A DNA stretch of 6,850 bases from positions 1 to 6,850 of the forward strand of contig JAQUAU010000044.1 in the NCBI GenBank assembly GCA_028687085.1, read 5' to 3'. Position numbers and translations under genes: made by a program. This stretch comes from Minisyncoccota bacterium (GTDB lineage Bacteria > Patescibacteriota > Minisyncoccia > Phycocordibacterales > Phycocordibacteraceae). This document shows, one piece after another, positions 5,288-6,850 of the stretch; the first letter of the stretch is position 1, and every line of letters starts with the position of its first letter. The notes beneath the pieces are model-generated. The model was not told the origin of the DNA, did no database searches, and saw nothing but the letters and a program-made list of their open reading frames with translations.

Positions 5288-6013
5288 ATGCAAACCAATG
5301 ACACCGCAAACAACAAGTTTTTACCGCTCGCCGTAGTCGCCGCCGGGCTCCTTATCGCAGGAGCTGTCCTCTGGAACGGCTCGAGGCCGGCTGGGACGGG
5401 TTCGACGGGCTCACCGCAAGCAGGCGTCGCCGTGGATGTTAAGAATGTGAAGACCGACGGTGATCCGTTTATCGGCAGGGCAGATGCACCGGTCACGATC
5501 GCCTTCTGGAGCGACTTCCAGTGTCCGTATTGCAAGGCGGTCGAGGTGGGCGGCATCCCGCAGATACCGATTGAACCGGCGCTTCCGGAGGTTATCAAGA
5601 ACTATGTGGATACCGGTAAGGTCAGAATCGTCTTTATGGACTTCAACTTCCTCGGTCCTGACTCGGTTACTGCCGGCGAATACAGTCGTTCCGTATGGAA
5701 GCTTTATCCGAGCCAGTACTTCGCGTGGCGCACCGCGATGTACACGGCGCAAGACGCAGAGAATAGTGGCTTCGGCGACGCCGCCTCTATCGACAAGCTC
5801 ACCGCGACGATAAGCGGCATCGATGCGGCGAAGGTTGCAAATGATGTGAAAGCGAACAAGGCTGCCTATGCTGCGCTCATGGACGCCGATCGAGCAGAAG
5901 CGGGGAAGGTTGGCGTGAACGCCACGCCCTCGTTCATTGTCGGTACGACGCTCATCCCGGGAGCAGTCCCGTATGCGACGCTCCAAGCAGCGATCGACGC
6001 GGCGCTGAAATAA
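5288..6013 (+). CDS. Membrane-anchored DsbA-family thiol oxidoreductase (thioredoxin fold)
   Basis: A 241-residue protein. The ATG at 5288 is preferred over the same frame's earlier ATG at 5051 because translation before 5288 is basic, low-quality sequence antisense to the Nudix gene, and the promoter lies at 5270. Residues 11-30 form one hydrophobic helix (signal anchor); 31-50 is a Gly/Ser linker. The thioredoxin-like domain begins with DPFIGRADAPVTIAFWSDFQ (59-78) and carries the redox motif C79-P-Y-C82. A helical insertion (about 125-205) is typical of DsbA-like proteins, and NATPSFIVGT (211-220) supplies the cis-proline P214. The C-terminus ends as an amphipathic helix. It should oxidise or shuffle disulfides in exported proteins on the outer face of the membrane; a candidate substrate is the Cys-containing FN3 protein of this window (inference). 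The linker contains a copy of a short repeat (5398-5424). Confidence 0.92.
   Translation: MQTNDTANNKFLPLAVVAAGLLIAGAVLWNGSRPAGTGSTGSPQAGVAVDVKNVKTDGDPFIGRADAPVTIAFWSDFQCPYCKAVEVGGIPQIPIEPALPEVIKNYVDTGKVRIVFMDFNFLGPDSVTAGEYSRSVWKLYPSQYFAWRTAMYTAQDAENSGFGDAASIDKLTATISGIDAAKVANDVKANKAAYAALMDADRAEAGKVGVNATPSFIVGTTLIPGAVPYATLQAAIDAALK
5398..5424 (+). repeat. Short hairpin-like repeat, copy B (in the DsbA-like gene)
   Basis: The arms GGT (5399-5401) and ACC (5413-5415) flank TCGACGGGCTC (5402-5412), followed by GCAAGCAGG. This matches a short dispersed element with core TTCGAC-n-GCTCA that I recall from many environmental bacterial genomes; its antisense translation gives the familiar CGEPVEP string. 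It lies in the coding frame as linker residues GSTGSPQAG. Copy A, in opposite orientation, is at 6356-6379. Confidence 0.6.
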
Positions 6014-6027
6014 ACAGGTGATGCATA

Positions 6028-6058
6028 ACGCGCGGCCAGGCTCTGCCTGGCCGCGTGT
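6028..6058 (+). terminator. Hairpin terminator-like structure after the DsbA-like gene
   Basis: CGCGGCCAGGC (6031-6041) and GCCTGGCCGCG (6045-6055) form a perfect 11-bp stem around TCT. The stem extends by three more pairs (one G-T) to 6028-6058. A weak T-containing tail, TGTTGGTGT, follows rather than a true T-run. It starts 15 bases after the stop at 6013, and the next gene's -10 element begins 6 bases after the hairpin, so it separates two transcription units. Confidence 0.7.
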
Positions 6059-6063
6059 TGGTG

Positions 6064-6069
6064 TATCAT
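6064..6069 (+). promoter_or_regulatory. -10 element (TATCAT) directly before the ZIP gene
   Basis: TATCAT (five of six to TATAAT) ends 7 bases before the ATG at 6077, so transcription would start at or next to the start codon. The intervening ATGGGTC has only GGG too close to the ATG to serve as a normal Shine-Dalgarno. No -35 is visible because the upstream bases form the hairpin. Confidence 0.5.
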
Positions 6070-6076
6070 ATGGGTC

Positions 6077-6814
6077 ATGAACGTCCTCATCATCGCGCTT
6101 GCGGCCTCGGCCGCCACCTTTATCGGCGGCTCCTTCGCGCTCCGGTTCCGCGACAAGCTCCACCTTATCCTCGGCTTCTCTGCCGGCGCGGTCGCCGGGC
6201 TCGCGCTCTTCGACCTTTTGCCCGAAGCCATCTCGCTCGGCATGATATATCACACCAGCGCGACTATCGCGTTCTTCATTGCCGTCGGATTTTTCGGCTA
6301 CCTAGTCCTCGACCGGCTCATTCTCCTGCATACACACGAAGAAGATTCTGAGGTGCCTGTCCTGAGCAAGGTCGAAGGGAACGCCCCTCGCGGATTCTTC
6401 GGCGCACTCACGCTCTCGACCCACAGCTTTCTCGACGGTATGGCTATCGGTATCGGCTTTCAGGCGTCTCCGGCAGTCGGTCTAATCGTGACGGCGGCAG
6501 TGCTGACCCACGACTTCTCCGACGGCATCAACACGGTAAATCTCGTATTGAAGAACGGCGGCAGTTGGCGAACCGCCTTCCGCTGGCTCCTCGCTGATGC
6601 GGCGGCGCCGCTTCTCGGCGCCGCCTCCACGCTCTTCTTCACGATTCCCGAGTCGGCGATTGGGCTCGTGCTCGCCGTCTTCGTTGGCACCTTCCTCTAT
6701 CTCTCGGCGAGTGACCTGATCCCCGATAGCCATCACCGGCACCCGCGCGCGCTCACAACCGTGATGACGCTTCTCGGCGCCGCCGTGCTCTACGCGGTCG
6801 TGCATTTGGTATAA
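6077..6814 (+). CDS. ZIP-family divalent metal transporter
   Basis: A 245-residue protein with the eight-helix layout of bacterial ZIP transporters, which import zinc, iron or manganese across the inner membrane. Helices lie at roughly 3-22, 29-48, 62-84, 107-128, 133-157, 167-190, 193-211 and 226-245. Helix 2 ends in FDLLPEA (45-51). Helix 4 carries HSFLDGMAIGIGF (116-128) and helix 5 carries HDFSDGINTVNL (145-156), together providing the metal site. The loop between helices 3 and 4 (85-105) has a small metal-binding-like stretch HTHEED and is extended by PVLSKVEG, encoded by an inserted repeat copy. SDLIPDSHHRH (212-222) follows helix 7. Helix 5 has Asp where many ZIPs have Glu, and helix 4 has Ser where Asn is common, so metal preference may differ. 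The actual metal and direction are not shown by the sequence. Confidence 0.9.
   Translation: MNVLIIALAASAATFIGGSFALRFRDKLHLILGFSAGAVAGLALFDLLPEAISLGMIYHTSATIAFFIAVGFFGYLVLDRLILLHTHEEDSEVPVLSKVEGNAPRGFFGALTLSTHSFLDGMAIGIGFQASPAVGLIVTAAVLTHDFSDGINTVNLVLKNGGSWRTAFRWLLADAAAPLLGAASTLFFTIPESAIGLVLAVFVGTFLYLSASDLIPDSHHRHPRALTTVMTLLGAAVLYAVVHLV
6356..6379 (-). repeat. Short hairpin-like repeat, copy A (in the ZIP gene)
   Basis: Plus-strand arms CCT (6361-6363) and AGG (6376-6378) flank GAGCAAGGTCGA (6364-6375), preceded by CCTGT. On the minus strand this reads CCTTCGAC-CTT-GCTCAGG-ACAGG, a form of the same dispersed element as at 5398-5424. It is translated in frame as PVLSKVEG within the cytoplasmic loop between helices 3 and 4 of the transporter, a string recognisable from this repeat family. 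Confidence 0.65.
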
Positions 6815-6815
6815 T
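6807..6815 (+). promoter_or_regulatory. Consensus extended -10 promoter (TGG-TATAAT) for the right-edge gene
   Basis: A perfect TATAAT (6810-6815) is preceded by TGG (6807-6809) and ends 6 bases before the ATG at 6822. It overlaps the last codons and stop of the ZIP gene. There is no -35 match and no Shine-Dalgarno in the gap CCTCAT. Confidence 0.65.
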
Positions 6816-6821
6816 CCTCAT

Positions 6822-6850
6822 ATGAAACTATTTTTCCACTGGCTTGTTGC
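6822..6850 (+). CDS. Start of a further gene, cut by the right edge
   Basis: ATG at 6822 opens a frame reading MKLFFHWLV and continuing past the window. The support is the consensus promoter just upstream and the position 7 bases after the ZIP stop. The hydrophobic, Trp-containing start resembles the first helix of small membrane proteins such as the phage-holin-4-like (DUF360-type) family, but nine codons are too few to assign it. Confidence 0.5.

Noticed and set aside
5241..5309. Longer start (ATG at 5309) for the MTH1-like Nudix gene
   Set aside because: The extra 23 residues precede the conserved first strand and overlap the start of the divergent DsbA-like gene. The ATG at 5240 has GGGGGA just upstream.
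5411..6253. 280-codon minus-strand open frame across the DsbA-like and ZIP genes
   Set aside because: It spans two well-supported genes and the hairpin between them and is Arg/Asp/Glu-rich. The long antisense frame is a by-product of GC-biased codon use.

Overview
The window looks like a compact, moderately GC-rich bacterial genome read with the standard bacterial code, most likely a member of the Candidate Phyla Radiation / Patescibacteria (Parcubacteria-like). This is inferred from four things: a DUF5667-type membrane protein paired with an ECF sigma factor; proteins with many Thr/Ser-Ala tracts (STTAS, ATSTL, TATSTSAAS), typical of that group; very short intergenic gaps; and promoters placed directly in front of start codons. 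No rRNA, tRNA, CRISPR array, transposase or phage gene is visible, and no gene-free stretch exceeds about 130 bases.

Layout. (1) 1-689, minus strand: the N-terminal 229 residues of an exported protein with a signal peptide, a charged linker, two Asp/His-rich Cys clusters and a fibronectin-III-like domain; it runs off the left edge. (2) 690-815: divergent control region. (3) 816-2511, plus: an ECF sigma factor overlapping a single-pass DUF5667 protein that is probably its anti-sigma factor or sensor. (4) 2534-3610, plus: a membrane-anchored protein of an uncharacterised TIM-barrel-like family, closed by a strong intrinsic terminator at 3647-3671. (5) 3692-4135, minus: a 147-residue single-domain EamA-type membrane protein with a textbook -35/-10 promoter and Shine-Dalgarno. 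(6) 4243-4731, plus, and 4773-5240, minus: two convergent Nudix hydrolases separated by a GC hairpin. (7) 5288-6013, plus: a membrane-anchored DsbA-like oxidoreductase with CPYC. (8) 6077-6814, plus: a ZIP-family metal transporter, preceded by a hairpin. (9) 6822-6850: the first codons of another gene.

How the genes fit together. Most of the window serves the cell envelope: a regulated sigma/anti-sigma switch, two secreted or anchored proteins, a thiol oxidoreductase that could form disulfides in exported proteins, and two transporters. The two Nudix enzymes are nucleotide or metabolite housekeeping. A plausible but unproven link is that the ECF sigma factor controls the divergent fibronectin-III protein and its own operon.

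The most notable non-coding signals are: (a) five plus-strand genes whose -10 hexamer (TATAAT, TATCAT twice, TATACT, TAGAAT) ends only 6-10 nt before the ATG, which implies leaderless or nearly leaderless mRNAs; and (b) two copies of a short hairpin-like repeat with core TTCGAC-n-GCTC, inserted in frame in linker regions of the DsbA-like and ZIP genes. Their stem arms differ in a compensatory way (CCT/AGG versus GGT/ACC).
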